A stretch of 64,000 nucleotides of DNA, taken from Ptiloglossa arizonensis (Eukaryota; Arthropoda; Insecta; Hymenoptera; Colletidae). The DNA is taken from positions 8,895,105 through 8,959,104 of the forward strand of contig NC_135052.1 in NCBI RefSeq assembly GCF_051014685.1, in the 5' to 3' direction. The notes under the pieces were generated by a model. That model made no database searches. It was not told where the DNA came from and saw nothing but the letters and a program-made list of their open reading frames with translations. The position numbers and the translations under genes are program-made. Positions 40,071-54,095 of this stretch are shown piece by piece. Every line of letters begins with the position of its first letter. The stretch's first letter is position 1.

Positions 40071-42442
40071 GTCGCCAGCCGAGTTACCTATACAACGAGA
40101 GAAACGCAACAGTGAGGCAACAGAAGTCCTGACAGGCACAACCGGTTCACAAAATCAATAAACGGGAAAATTGCGAAATAGAAATAACATGACATTCATT
40201 AAATGAAATAAAAACTGATATTTCTCGTATTTGTGAACAGATAAATATTTTCAATAAAAATGTGAAAATCTTGTTTGTAATTTGTAAATTTTATTGGAAC
40301 GGCCCCTATCGATCGTGTAACAAAAATTGCGAATCAGTCGGCTAACGTAATTATTCGTGACGAGTGATTAGTCTTTTAATCGGCATGGTACCGTGTATAT
40401 GTTTGCAAGTAAATTTAATAAAAATGTTTCATTTCCGAGGGAAATAGTCCTTGTTTTTAGTGACAATAAAAAAAATAATAACTACAGCATGTATACTGAT
40501 TCTTCGGTTTTCGATTATTCTGAAAAAAGAGTGAAAAGAATTCTGTAAAAGTATAACACAAATCTGGTGCAATTAATTCGTATATTTCTGAGCTTTCTTA
40601 TTTGAAATACTTGTCAATTGCATACTCTGTCACTTTTCATACGAAAAGAAACAAAAATCGAATACGGGCACCTTAACCAAACACTACGTAATATGCTCTA
40701 CGTATTCTAACCAGATTATTGTTTTATACACACTTACCTTTTCAAACTTTCGGGCACAATAAATTCGCACAGTACGAAAAGCGTTACAATAAACCAGCGA
40801 TTTTTCGTCGTATCCGCATGTTACCCTCCTCCGCAAGGTATTGATCCATTGTTTGCTTTCTGGGATTTGCACTGTCAACACACCGCCTTTTTATGTCCAC
40901 TTGTTCAATCAATCTTGATTTGAAAATTATTAACGTGGCTGCACGATAATCACGACTTAATACTTAATCGAGTCACTAAGACGATACGCAACGCAATGTG
41001 ACGGAATACAGGAACAATCATATCATATTTTGACAGCACAAAGCCATTACGGTTAAGCCTGCGCAATGAAGTCCTCTCACTCGTTTCCATGAACGTACTG
41101 AATCGATCTCTCGCTTAACCGTCGAGTATTCTATTCAAGGCAGTCGCGTTGATCTACGTCGGTGAAACTCCTTAATAGGAAATTTACTTTATCGACAAAT
41201 TGTCGTTTTCATTCTTATTCGTTATTGTTTTGAGTAAAAAATAAATAAAGATTTATTGAAATATTTACTTTGCTACATCAATTTTCATTGATATTGTAAG
41301 TAAGGACGTATAGTGAAGATTTTTTCTGAAATATAAATTTTACAAAATTTAAATAAATCAAAAAATTACTTGAAGGGTGTAATTATCTTTAAAGTTTAAC
41401 TATATTCTGTATAATATTAATGTATTATTGCTTGTTACATTGTTTTCAAAGAAGAATTTTTAAACTAGCCTAAGATATTAGTAAATGTGATTTTTATTTT
41501 AACTTGAATTACACCATTTTTGTTACATAAATTTACAGTTATATTTGTATTTATGTTGTAATATAGTATTATATCTAAAGTACGCGTAAAATTGAAATCG
41601 TCAGCTGATTGTTACCGAGTTTGCGTAGTAATTATCATAGGCAGGAAGTACTGTAGTACTTTTTAATCAAATTTAGGCTAAAAATAAAAATATTTAAATA
41701 AACATATTTTTTATTTTGCAATTTCTTTTCTAATAACCACGATATTCTTTTTAATATATATATATATTACGTTCAAAATTAGAATTACATTGATACAGTT
41801 GTACGTTTTTAATTCGAAACATATATTGTGAACGAAGTTGAGGATTTGACCATTTTATAAATAACTTTTGTATTATGTACAATTTTTATCCAGTAGTGTG
41901 TATTTTGAAAATTTAAAACAAATTGATAACACAATTAACCTCTAAATTGCAAAGTTACTTCTTTTATCGGTAAAAATGAATTTTGTTCAAGGAAATGACG
42001 TTATGTATCGTGGCTAGTTTCGTAGTGTGCAAGTCACCTTCTCGGAAGGGTGCTGCAACAGTATTATTTATTGGAAAGACTGCTCTGCTTAATTGATAAC
42101 TGAACTCAATGTCGACAAATTTGGAGTATTACCTATAAATTCACGGTGCAGTTAGTGCAATATAGTAAATCAATGGAAACAGAAATTTTATAAATTGTTA
42201 GAATGAAAACTTTCACGTATTCAATAGTTCAGTATTAAAAATTATTTCGGAAATTATTTTTATAGAGATATATTAAACAATACATCGTTTAAATGTTGTT
42301 TATCGTAAAAGGAAAAAAAGAATAAATATTACATTCAATACTTTATTTAATTCTAAATGCTTATGCAACTTTACTTTCTCTATATGTATATAATAATTAT
42401 TGTTGTAAATTAATGAATTTTTGGTCTTTTGTTTCAGACAAA
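40071..42442. other. Head-to-head spacer between kinesin and CCDC47
   Basis: About 2.4 kb between two divergent starts. It must hold the kinesin 5' UTR exon and promoter (a CpG-richer patch at about 41,030-41,170 is a candidate) and the 5' UTR exon of CCDC47, whose ATG lies 5 bases inside an exon that begins with a TTTCAG acceptor. No coding frame was seen. Confidence 0.5.
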
Positions 42443-44023
42443 ATGAAATTGTGGTTAGTAGTAGTTCATATTATACTAGTTGCAACAAATATATGGGTCA
42501 CTGCACATTTCCATGAAGAACTTCCTGAAGATAATGAATTTGCTGAATTTGAAGACTTTGAAGAAGAGAAACCAACTCAGTCAATTAATGATCATGGAGC
42601 AGAACATTTTAAAGAATCAAATAATAATCAAGATTTTGAAGAGGAAGATGTTGTAATTGTTGATAATGATAGTGAATTTGATCATTTTGATGAAGAAGAA
42701 TTTGAAGGTGTAGATACAGTTGGTGCAAATAATGGTCCGAAAAGTGATGAACCATCTACATTAACAATTACAAAAATACCACTCCATTTGCGTGCAAGAT
42801 GGGATAGTTTTTACTTAGAAATACTAATGATCATTGGTCTACTAGTATATTTTATTAATTATGTAGCAGGACGTTCTAAAAATGCTCGCATAGCAGAAAC
42901 GTGGTTGATGGAGCATAAACAGCTGTTACTCGATAATTTTTCCCTCGTTGGTGATACCGGAAAATCGATAGAAGATATGTCAGAAAATGGTTTAGTAAAA
43001 GAAAGTCAATCTCACTATAGTTTATATTGTTCAGGGCGAGTTGGTTGTGATTCCATGCTAATTGAATTAAAATTAATTAGAAGACAAGATTTAGTAGCAG
43101 TATTAGCACAACTTGTGCGACCTCAAAATGATCAAGTACTTATACGTATAGAATTAGCAAAGGATGAAACAGATAATTTTGTGCTAGCAATAGCTACAAA
43201 ACGGACTGCAGTGCATATAACACGTGATATGGCTGATATCAGTGTCTATTGTCCAGAAAAGAGACCAGGAGAAAAATTTGGTCTTCCATCAGGATTTTAT
43301 GTAATGTCTGAAATTGCTGAAGCAGCATCAGCTACTTTAGATACAAGAGTTTTACAAGCATTTACAAAGTTTGCACCATATATAGATTATATACATATTA
43401 GTGACCAGTTTAGCGGTCCAAAGCAACAAGAGTAAGATTCACATTTGAATTAATGATAATATTCTATATCAATATTTCTCATTGTAATATTTCACTGTTC
43501 TTTTTGTAATACTATCTTCAATTTTATTTTAGAGATACAACTCAATTAACAATGCCTGAAGTAAAGAGAGTTCTACTTGTTGGATTAAATATAAGTATTA
43601 AAGGGCGTACTACTAACGCAGAAGGTCAAGAAAAATTGAAACTCCTTTTACAACTAACGTTTTATTTATTAGATAAATTACGTCGTTTCAAGTTGTCTAA
43701 AGAGGTTTGTAACTACTTTGTTTTAATTATACTATTTATTTATTTACTGTAACAAATCATTTTACATTATTATCATTATTTAGAGTAAAAGTAAAGCTGA
43801 TAAAAATAGATTGAGAGTAGAGGAAGCATTCTTAAAAACAACCCATGCAGCTAGAGCCGAAGCAGCTGCACAGCGACGAGAAGAGCGTCGTAGGGCTGAA
43901 AAGGAACGTATCTTACAGGAAGAAGATCCTGATAAACAAAGAAAGTGGGAAGAAAAAGAACAACGAAGACTTGCTAAAAAGAAAACACCTAGAATGAAGC
44001 AGCTTAAGGTGAAAGCATTATGA
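42443..44023 (+). CDS. CCDC47: CCDC47 (calumin), PAT-complex ER membrane protein
   Basis: Three coding exons: 42,443-43,431; 43,533-43,704; 43,784-44,023. They give 466 residues, close to the 483 of the human protein. Residues 1-21 form a signal peptide. Residues about 22-105 are strongly acidic ([11 protein letters not shown]), as in the luminal Ca2+-binding part of the family. A single membrane segment lies at about 124-142 ([19 protein letters not shown]). The cytosolic domain carries the family words [27 protein letters not shown] and DQFSGPK, and the protein ends in a Lys/Arg/Glu-rich coiled coil ending MKQLKVKAL. The family forms the PAT complex with Asterix and helps insert and fold multi-pass membrane proteins at the translocon. 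The start is the first ATG after the acceptor at about 42,437. Confidence 0.93.
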
Positions 44024-46328
44024 CCAGATACAGTTAATTATACAAAACTTGTTGAAACCTTTAAAGAGCCATGAGTTGCGTAATCAAACTGCCTATTTGA
44101 TTTGACTTGTCTAGTAAAACTATATTTCAACCATATTCATACTTCTCTCAAAACCACGAAAAACTTTCATTAATCAATTTTCATTCAAGTTCCACAAAAG
44201 AAATCCATTAATGAGTATAATATACATTTAAATTCGTCTCTGGAAAAGAAATTACTTTTATATTTTTTTTAATTTGCAACCAATACTTTGTTTTTCTGTT
44301 AATAATATATTCCTACTGTTAAATATTTATTCTATGATACTGTTAGTATAACTTTTTAAATAAGTTATACTATGTATTGAACATACATTCGATAATGTAA
44401 AATGAATTTTGATTTCATAAAAACTGCAAAGTTTTATGAGAACATAAAATTGTCGTTTTCAAGCAATATTAACTTTATTTATTACACAATTTATTCTTTA
44501 AACCCATCCTTTTATGTCTCGATCTTATAATATTACAATTTTATACTACAAGCCGAAAATGTAGTATTGATTTTCCGCGTAATTTTTTTTTTATTCTAAA
44601 CCATATTGATTTCATTCAGTTTTAATATTTCGTAAACTACATATTTGGTTATTCTTGATTTTTCTTCAATACAATATTTCCCCATTAACAAATAAAACGT
44701 TATTAGTATACGTACATGAAATTTTTAAAAAATATGAAAATATTAACATTGAAATGCAACATTAATATCATATTTATATTTATTTAATCATTTAGTATTA
44801 AATACAATATTAAACATCATTTCAGTGAGATATATATGGAGACATATTTGTAAAATTTTATTTCAACCTTGTATATTGATTAAATACTATTCCGTCCCGG
44901 AATCTTATTGTCAATTGAATATTGTATACACAGAGTCTGAAGCCGCCTTAACGGAGGGATTAAGGAGGACCATCGGCTACGCGACCCTCATAATCTCGGC
45001 ATACCGGTCACTTCATGCTGGTACCCTAAACTTTCTAACTTGGACAAGTGAACATTCCTCAATTATCTCTGTTTTTTTCCCATATTTTCATAAAGTCCGC
45101 ATTCCAAGAATTGCTCCACATTCTTCCTTGTTCTCCGAATAACTTAGATCCGTCTTGCAACCAATCGATCCTTAGATTTAGGTTTCATCAGTTTAATCTC
45201 GCCTACACTGAGGTAACAAATTTTGTAAGCGACAATACGCAGATCAGTCGATATCGAGCACTTGTACTTGCAATTATAATACACACTCTGATACACTTTC
45301 GAATCGTATCTCATTCTTCGTTCAGTTTCCTTAAATTCACTCCATATACATAATAAATCGAGTGCACTATCATATCAGTACACAGTCCGACTTAACAATT
45401 CTATATTTCGTTGCTGCTGCTTTTTCATTTAAAGAAAAAATCATCCTTCTTCTGAGACTTCCATTTTATTTATGTTTATATAACTCTTGAATTACAAACG
45501 ATATTAAAAAATGTTTCAAATATAATGTTTCGAATAAAATTTCTATATAATAGAAATTCTGGAGGCTGGAAATTAGCGGGAAAAATATTTAAACATTTGA
45601 CAAATATTTCATTATCTCTTGAAATGTTATAATTATGCGAATAAATAAAATGGATGGCTCTGTTATAAGGAGTGATTTCGTAAAATTAAAAAGTAGCGGC
45701 AACGAAAGGTTGAATCATTCGCAAAGTTTCATCAGAATCAGCGTCTGATAGTTCACGATGTTCCCTTCTTAGTCACAGCATTGTTTCAGAATCAACAATC
45801 GAAAAAGCAAATGCAACAAATACCATAAATATTATTCTGAATAGATCTCACCGTAAATACTTATCGATCCGTTTTGATCTTGTACTTCATACGTACTTCA
45901 TTATTGATAAATATTTTGATTAAGAAAATTCAATATTAATAACATTACAGACAAACTGACGGATCATCGTTCTTTAACGTCACATTTACATAACTTAAAA
46001 ACTACAAGAAAGCAATACGTAATATTCTGTGATATTTAATGTTACTGTTACATCTACCAAAATTGGGAATTATGCAAAAGGGGGCAAAGAATAAGATATT
46101 ATAAATTCTAATTCGAGTAATTTTCGTAAATTTATTATACCCTTTATTACAATTATAAAGTGATACTTCTTTTAGAGCGAAATGTGTTTTTACATCGAAA
46201 GTGCGTAATAAAATAACTTATCGCTATCGACTTGCATGGAAGTTATGAATACTATATATTTAATTTTCATATACACCTATGCATATACACAATTCAGGTA
46301 CAAATTATTTCATATACATAGAATACTG
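44024..46328. other. Convergent spacer with a possible retroelement remnant
   Basis: The spacer between the 3' ends of CCDC47 and the PLCXD gene. Most is AT-rich. A patch at about 44,925-45,395 has more G+C and unusual word content and is listed separately. Confidence 0.5.
44925..45395. other. Compositional island, possible solo LTR remnant
   Basis: The island starts with a G+C-rich 100-base part containing a perfect 6-bp stem (CCTTAA with TTAAGG around an 8-base loop at about 44,946-44,965). It contains an AATAAA near 45,352 and ends near a CTTAACA. The mix of a G+C-rich head, an internal poly(A) signal and a CA end resembles an LTR, but I found no clear TG start, target duplication or primer-binding site, so this is a weak call. 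Confidence 0.15.
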
Positions 46329-48571
46329 TCAATTAAGGAACCTTCTATTACTTTCAATAACCGTTTTGCAAAATAAAAAGTTATTATCCGACACAAAGTC
46401 AGCTATAACAACATTTAATCCTCCCTGGCCAGGTCGTTTTTGACCTATCCATGAAAGAACTACTTTTTGACAAGCTGGTACTAAATCCTTTTGCAGCGTT
46501 CCGCATAGGTGTTTCGCAACGTACGATATATTCGGTGTTAGAATACACTGCGATACGAAACCAACTTTCAAAGACCGCACTTGCAATTCGAGATTTAAGA
46601 AGTCTATAAGTTTGTTCGCGCGTACGGTGTTCGGCCATGATGTACGCCACAAACCACTTGGCCACAAATTCGAGTAACTTTGGGCGCAAGGGTTTCTGTA
46701 AATAACGATTACTTGATACTTTTGTAGAGCAAGCCAACGCAATGTTATATGATCGAAACTAGAAGCTATCGGGCACATCTTTCTCTGAAATATACGGGAA
46801 ATCGTTTCAATCAAATGTCGATGATCCATATCCGAGAACGAATAAAAGTGTTGGAAATCTAATATTAAAATTTCGTTATTGTGAGTGACCAGCCATTCTG
46901 CCACTTGTTGCAACGGTTGATATATCGTCGATCCGTATAAGCCGTGTAAAAAATAAATATCCCCATTCGTTGGTTTCGTGGCAACACGTAAGTCTAGGTA
47001 TCTGATTCCTCCATTGAGCTGATCCTTGATATCGTTGTATTGTGTAATAGACCAATTAAAAATAATGGGTTTTGAGAGGAGTGAGCAGTAACGGCCGAGA
47101 GCCCTGATGTAGTTTGGCTCATCGGGTCCCACGTCGTTACGTCGATTTATAGTATAAGTCATTGTATTATGAGAACCTGTTACGAGTCATCAGTGAATAT
47201 TCAGATTTATTATTTTTAACTGTTCAATTATGGCCCGCGAGTTTACTTCTGAACGTTATGAAAGGAGATCGCGACAATGAGGCCCTAAATTCAGTTCAAA
47301 TTTTGCAGATAGTGCAAATCATATAAATTTACACAGTGTTTTAAAACTGCGGACGCGAATTTAAGCAGACAGCGAAACGTATAAAAAGAAACAACAAATT
47401 TTAAATAAATATGGATCCATTAATTTTGAAATATTCGTTCAAAGATTACATTGAACTCGGCCATTTGTCGTGTAATGAAACTACGACACTAATTAATGTT
47501 TCATTCGTGAACTAATATTTTATACTATAATTACGATAATTTCGTAATCTATTTCAATCCTTTTTGTATTTATTTCTAGTTTTGTGTATGTAGCCTTTAG
47601 TGTATGTTTCTAACGCGATATCGTTAATGTTTACTTGTTTTATCCGCGTACAATGAATACATCGTTTCTGGATTTGAATAAAGATAAGAAGCTACATATT
47701 TTAAATTGGCACATAAGATAAGAGAAAACAACAGCAAACGATAAGAAATATAGAATTAATATCGTCTACAGCAATGTAACACGATTCAGCTTAATCTAGT
47801 TATTATCGATAACGTAAATAACTATATTTCTTCTGTCAGTTATTAGTTGCGTACGTCCTAAATTCAAAAGATTATTATTGCACAATGTATTCGTATAAAG
47901 AATTCAAATTATTTCTTTCAAATTTCTACGAACGAGTAACAATTTTTCAGTACAAATTAAGTTTTTATACAAGTAATTAACACGAATTCGTATAAATGAT
48001 TATAAAAATAATAAAGGATAAGGAGAAACGTACACGTGCGTTTACAAATACAAAAGAAACTCAAACTCAACATTCAAGAACATCCACCGATCTCTTCTTT
48101 CGTTGTTAGTCATACGTATGGGTATCAAAACAAATTGTGGGAAATACAAAACTTTTAACTCAATTTTGTCCAGCGCGAGCTACGTATGCTACCTGTTCAA
48201 CACATTATTTTATACGGTATGCACCACGTACAAAATTTGAAAGCTTTTCTCTTACGAACGATATAATGCAAAAGACAATAATAGTTCGGTTGAAATTAAT
48301 GGAATCTGAAGAACTTAAAGGAAGTTCCAATTTCTATTTTCTCATTCGAACGTAATGAAATTATTGGATCGCATGCAAATTCGAGCCACGATTAGATTTT
48401 GACACGGAAGCATAGTCACATAGAGAAATGTTTCGACATACCGGGTATCGCCAAATGTATTATGGATATATTTTTTACAGCTTCTGGAAGTTGTGTCATC
48501 CAGTATTCGAGTTCTTCGTTCGAAGCGGCTCTTTCCACCGCTTTTTGCGGGGAACCACTTTTGTACTCCAT
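46329..48571 (-). CDS. PI-PLC X domain-containing protein (PLCXD2/3-like)
   Basis: Two coding exons, 48,442-48,571 and 46,329-47,176, give 325 residues; PLCXD proteins are usually 300-325. The 1,265-base intron splits the Gly codon of the catalytic IPGSH motif. Exon 1 has the family opening EYWMTQLPEAV followed by ISIIHLAIPG; an in-frame TAA just upstream fixes the start at 48,571. Exon 2 has SHNTMTYTI, GGIRYLDLRV, IYFLHGLYG with the second catalytic His, LDFQHFYSF and the C-terminal ADFV. No C2, EF-hand or Y domain is present, which defines PLCXD as opposed to classical PLC. These single-domain enzymes hydrolyse phosphoinositides in mammals; substrate here is inferred. The residue after the first catalytic His is Asn, as in classical eukaryotic PLCs, rather than the Asp usual in PLCXD proteins. 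Confidence 0.9.
47177..48441 (-). other. Intron of the PLCXD gene
   Basis: GTATGT donor at 48,441 and GTAACAG acceptor at 47,177-47,178. Its phase joins CCC-G to GT-TCT-CAT, restoring Pro-Gly-Ser-His. AT-rich, nothing else seen. Confidence 0.85.
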
Positions 48572-50869
48572 GCTTTCAAATTTTTAATAACCGTCACCGC
48601 GAACGAATTTTTGAAGGAACGTGCATGGCGGAATCAACGAATAGCTTCGCGTAAAAGAACGATGTAGGTGTACGCCATCTGCATTCAAGTGACTCGTTAG
48701 CAGGTGATCCTCCATCCTTTATATCGCTTTTTCGAACATTCCCACAGTGATGTCATACCAATCACCTTGCACCTTTTCCCGACACGGAACAACCAAACTG
48801 GACGATACAGATTCATAGAACTTAACCTCATGGCCACTCCATTATTTAGCGTCTCTCTTTCCTACGAACGAGAAGTTAACTGCGGGAATGAATCTAATAA
48901 CAAACCCCAATATTACCAACATACATCGTTTTAACCATTTTTTCTTGTTGATGGAATATTAATTTTTACTAAAAAAAAAATCTTTAAAATGTGGAAACGT
49001 TCTGGTATGTTACAAAGGATAAGAATGCTCTTAAAATAAAGAACGAGACAGACGAAATATTATTTATCAGATAGATTCCATAGATTATACAATTTTCGTT
49101 CTAGACTTTGGTAAATTTACCTGATGCAATTGTTTACTTTCAAAGATTTAGAAAATACATAAATTTGTACTGTTATTATTATTATTATTCTTATTATTAA
49201 ATTCTAGAGAAAAATATGAAAACAGATGTCACGAATAAAGAATGCCGGATTGATTTTCAAACTTACGTTGTTTAAGCATTTCTCACTATATTTTTTTAGC
49301 ATTATACCCTCCTAACATTTCAGACTCGTCGCTTTAACCCCTTTTTATATCATATTAAAATCTCATTATTCGTGTCCAATGACGTGTCAATTTCTATTAT
49401 CCCTGTTAACAGTACCTATGAGAGTTTTATAACTATATCGGACATAGTCGAGGCGATAACAAACGAGAGTGGAGGTTCAGTAGTGTTAAAAATGAGCGAG
49501 ACGAGTTTTGATTACGCTAGACTTCAAGTTCCCGTTTCGAATCATCCGTGTCTCCTACAGCTCTTTTTAACGCGGATAATCAAGATTTTATTATACATAC
49601 TACCGTGTCTAAACTAAAAAAAAAAAAAACGATAAAAAATCTACATTTTTTATTTAATAAATACTATGTTTTTGGTAAATGTAAAAGTAGCAGCAGGAGG
49701 AAACCCGGAATAGATTTTAGTCATCGTTTATTGTTTAAAAATGTATTATTTGTTAAAAATAGTATACAAAGGAAGATTTATTTTGCAATAAATATGATAT
49801 ATAAATTAACGATACTGGATGAGCGATAAAGCGGATCTTTATCTAGCTACAGCCTCTGGTACAAAGTGATATTTTCAATGGACTCGGAAGCAGTATTGCC
49901 ATTTAAAGACCGCGGCCATAATTCTTTGTTGTACACATTGATCTGTCTTAGCCAATCGACGTCACACGACACTGCAGTATAGATGCACAAATATACGCAC
50001 AGAAGGATAAATGACTAAATCTGACAGATATACATATGTTGCCACGAATGTATACGTATAAGCTATTCGCTTGGAGATTTTTCCATTTTTAATACTTAAC
50101 AATTTCTTGCGGAATAACAATTGATAATGTTTATCTATAATAAAACCATATTTACATCGATAAATTTGTTTTAAACTTGTATCTTTCGTTAGAGATTCGC
50201 GATTGAAACGTGGCGCTACTATCGCACTACCGGTGCCATGATGGTTCACGATCATTCGAAAATAACTGGAAATATTCTTGGTACTATGTTGCTAATATGT
50301 CTCAAGTTCCAAATGTAAGAATGAATGGAACTTATTGTTACAATATTTTTTAAGACTGATAGGTTTCGTAAAACCATAAATGATATGACAATTTTTCTGT
50401 CTATACCTAATACTTTTTGAAAGGCTTCTCAGAAGATTGCCCTTGATAAGATATTTTTTAAACCAGTTTGATCAAAATATTGTTTGTTCTGTAAAATTTC
50501 ACGGTTCAAAAATATGCACAAATATTGCAATCTGTTTTTCATACAAATAAGAACTGATGATCTGCACTACAGTTTATTAGTATTTTTCGTGTATTCTTAT
50601 TTCTTTATAAGATTAAATAAAGTAAACTCTATTATTAGGTACGATTCATTTCTATACAAAATATAACAAATATAAATTGTTATTTCTTTGTCACTTCGCC
50701 CATTATAAAATACGTATCAATGACATAGAAAAATATTGATTACTATTTTAAAAGATTCTAGTTGTAATACAAAATTATACACAGAAACTAATCTTTTTTC
50801 AATAGGGTTAATTTACTCTACACTATTTTGTCCGATATTATTGTCTCTACAAGATGTACAATTTTTGCG
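48572..50869. other. Spacer between PLCXD and the first P450
   Basis: AT-rich. It holds the PLCXD promoter side and the 3' end of the first P450 gene. Short open frames here have no family resemblance. Confidence 0.5.
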
Positions 50870-53800
50870 TTACTTATCTACTCTCGTTATTTTCAAGTAT
50901 ATTCCACCCTTCGGCGCCAATAGAAACGCCGCTGGATCAAAAACATACGGAATCAAAGTTTTGTCGCAAATGTTGACTTCGTGGTTGCGAAGTATTGTTA
51001 TTAATCCTAGTTTGGATTGATAAACTGCGAATCGCGCGCCTGAAAATGAGGATTGAAGAAAATTGAGCTTTATTCTTAGAAACGAACTCTATTCATTTTG
51101 GCAAACAGCAATACCTTTCGAACTTTACTAAGGTTTATTTTTTTATTTTACTAAGTTATTAACTTTACGAAGGATATTATAAAACTGAAGTTTTTCTGTT
51201 TACATACCGATGCAATTCCTTGGTCCATCCCCAAATGGTAAATAATTCATAGGATGTCGAGTCCCAATAGCTTCCTCGCTAAATCTTTCGGGTATAAAAG
51301 CATCCGGATTTGGATAAATATCGGGATCTCTATGAATTGAAAATACTGGTATCCATAGGCGTGTCTTCTTTGGTATGGTAACTTTCGTGCCGTCGAAAGT
51401 ATAATCGCACATGGACTGTCTTATTAACAATGGTCCGGGCGGATACTTTCTTAACGTTTCTGTGTAAATATTAATACTTTAACTTAACGTACAGGTATCT
51501 AATACTTGCACTAAATAACATTCGTCTTGTGTCTTATTATTAAATACGTTATTGACCGTAAATCTGTTTTAAATTGAAAAGGTGTACTACCCATCCATGA
51601 ACGCATTTAGGTTCAAATAGTGCTGGTTAGATATAATTTACCGCGTAAAAGTTTCACACGCACCTCGAAATATTTGATCCAAATACGTCATACTTTTAAT
51701 TTGCTCGTATTTTAATTCGCCATTATTTTTATCATAAGTTTCCTTGATTTCTTGTCGTAGTTTGTCCTGTATTTCGGGATTTAGAGCCAATTCGTAGAGA
51801 GCGTTGGTCATCGTTGTTGAAGAAGTCTCAAATCCGGCGATGAAGAAAACGAAAGCTTGCGCGGTTAGCAAAGTGTCCGTTAGATCTGTAACATTGAACT
51901 TAATTAGCAAGTATTAAGATTTCATATCAAATCGTTGTTCTATATATTCTATCGACACGATTCTATCCACTGCTGCAAACATTGAAAAAGTCATCTCGTT
52001 ACTGAACTCGCAACGTGTTTTTAGAATTGTCGATACTTCTAGGATTATATCTACTGTAACATTGTCTCGCAGTCGACTATCGAATCTTGAACACAGTCAA
52101 CGCACTTACTAATATTTTCGAGCTTGTCGGGGTGTTTCTTAAGCTCGAGGAGCATATTGATGAAGTCTGGTCTGTTGATATCGTTCTCGCTTCTATACTT
52201 CATCGTGTCCACGACGACTTTCGTGAAGAACGATGTTATTTCTGTCGGTGGTAATATGTAACCGAGCAAATTATACAATCGCGGCATATCCTGCCTGAGT
52301 CGGAACCTTATCAATCCGGGAATCGTAAGAGAGAACACCTTTTTACCCACTCGACGAAATTCACTTTCCGTGTCGGACAGCGAGTTCGTTTCGATCCCGA
52401 AAGCACAGCTACCGATCACATCTGTTGTATACTTCGCGGTTAATTCGCGACATTCAACGGGCTCCTCTTTCGCCACCACTTTTTCCAAATATTGCTCCAA
52501 ATGTTTCGAGCACTCTATTATGAGCGGAAACATCTCCTTGAGCTTGCCGGACGTAAATACCGGTGAAAGTCTCGTTCTCAGCGGTCGCCATCTTTCTGCC
52601 TCCAGATTGAACAGATGGGGTGTTAACGGTTCCACCTATAATTTTAAAAGTTCATTTATCAAGATAACGATCTCGTTATAATATATTTAAAACGATAGTT
52701 TTATCGATAGACAATTTTCTGTATACGTTGAATGAAATTTACATTCAGGATCGATTTCCATGTTTTTACGACCTGTGTCCGTTAAGTCCTCGTTATAAAG
52801 TTTTTTAATCTTCAATTCGGAAAGTTTAATCTTTCGTGGCACGAACGAAGAGTATTGTTTACTTTAGAATTCTAAGAACGAATGTGAGCACAATTCAGCT
52901 TGTTTACTATGAGAATCCAGTAACGCGCAAACGGTAGCGTTTCTATCGATTTAACTGGTGTTATTGTATACGGGAGTATCCAATTAACCGGTTTTGAATT
53001 ATATAATTACAGTTGTGTAATATATTTCTAACAGTGTAGAGAGTAGAACTCTGTAACAGGACCAAAATCGGAGGTGAGAAAGTGTTTGTGCCAGTTTTAG
53101 GTTCGATACTGGCCTGTAATACGATACTATGAAAGATGTACAGGTACAATTGGGAACTGGAACGATAACACCTCGATTAGGGAGAATATATCACGACTTA
53201 CTCAGCTCGCACGTTTCAAGTAGGATACTTAACTTTTGATGCGAAATTTTGGAAAAACAGGCAATTCCGAATAAAAAAGTATTATGGTTCGTCAACTCTA
53301 AATCTAATAATTAACGTTAACCGGTTTCGTTCGAAATTTGGTTACAAAGACGGTTACAATATACGTGGTTGCTGTGTGCAATCTTTAGAGTAGTAGAATT
53401 TACATTAAGTATGACAGAACATGCTAGTCAACGCTAGATACGAATTACGCGGAAAAATTCAACAAAAGACAATCGAATTATTGATTATGGGTTACGGAAA
53501 CAATATCGTATTATGTTCATTAGAAATACTGTTTTGTCGTTCAATTTCGTAAATATACTGTGATCTAAATTATTGCTCCAGATATGGAACATAGATAATG
53601 TTGTTTTATTAAGTTTTTATAATTATGATACGCTTCGTTCTATTGCTAATCAGTATCCAACAGAGTACGGTAAAAATGCCTTTTATCAGTACGAGTGGTA
53701 GGGGATCTCCCGAATTGACTTTTCCCCCTAACCGATTTACTGTACATGTGATTACATACCTTCTCGTGAACGGGTAAACCTCGATCGGCAAACTTTGAAA

Positions 53801-54095
53801 AGTCTTTTATCAGAACGTCTTTTATCAGATCTGGATCACGGAGAATAAGAAGCGGCGTTCTCCTCGAAAATATCCCGATCATTGGCTCGTTTTTATACTC
53901 CTCGTGAAGTTTTCTCAAGTAATCGCCCATCGGCATCTTCGTCAATATAACATCCTTTATGTTACCGAACAGTGGAATAGGTTGCGGTCCAGGTACACCG
54001 CGAATTTTCCAAAACTCGAAATTCGAAACGAGATAATAATAAAGCGCCAAACATACTGCAACGATCGCGAACAAAATTTCTAGGTAGCTCGCCAT
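50870..54095 (-). CDS. Cytochrome P450, CYP6 family (CYP6AS-like), complete
   Basis: Five coding exons: 53,760-54,095; 52,110-52,635; 51,664-51,885; 51,208-51,459; 50,870-51,039. They give 1,506 bases and 501 residues, the normal length. The start MASYLEILF leads an N-terminal membrane anchor, then the hinge [13 protein letters not shown]. Visible P450 hallmarks are the helix-[13 protein letters not shown], the oxygen-binding AGFETSST, the ExxR in ETLRKYPP (split between exons 3 and 4), the PERF in FIPERF and the heme-cysteine loop [11 protein letters not shown]. The word content places it in CYP6. In bees the CYP6AS branch is a tandem cluster linked to metabolism of plant phenolics, so a detoxification role on the ER membrane with P450 reductase is inferred; the substrate is unknown. 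It lies in tandem with the second P450 at 61,126. Confidence 0.93.

Noticed and set aside
40071..40139. A 23-residue N-terminal extension of the kinesin frame
   Set aside because: A TATAG acceptor-like site just before the chosen ATG makes the upstream part likely intronic, and KIF3B proteins do not start this way.
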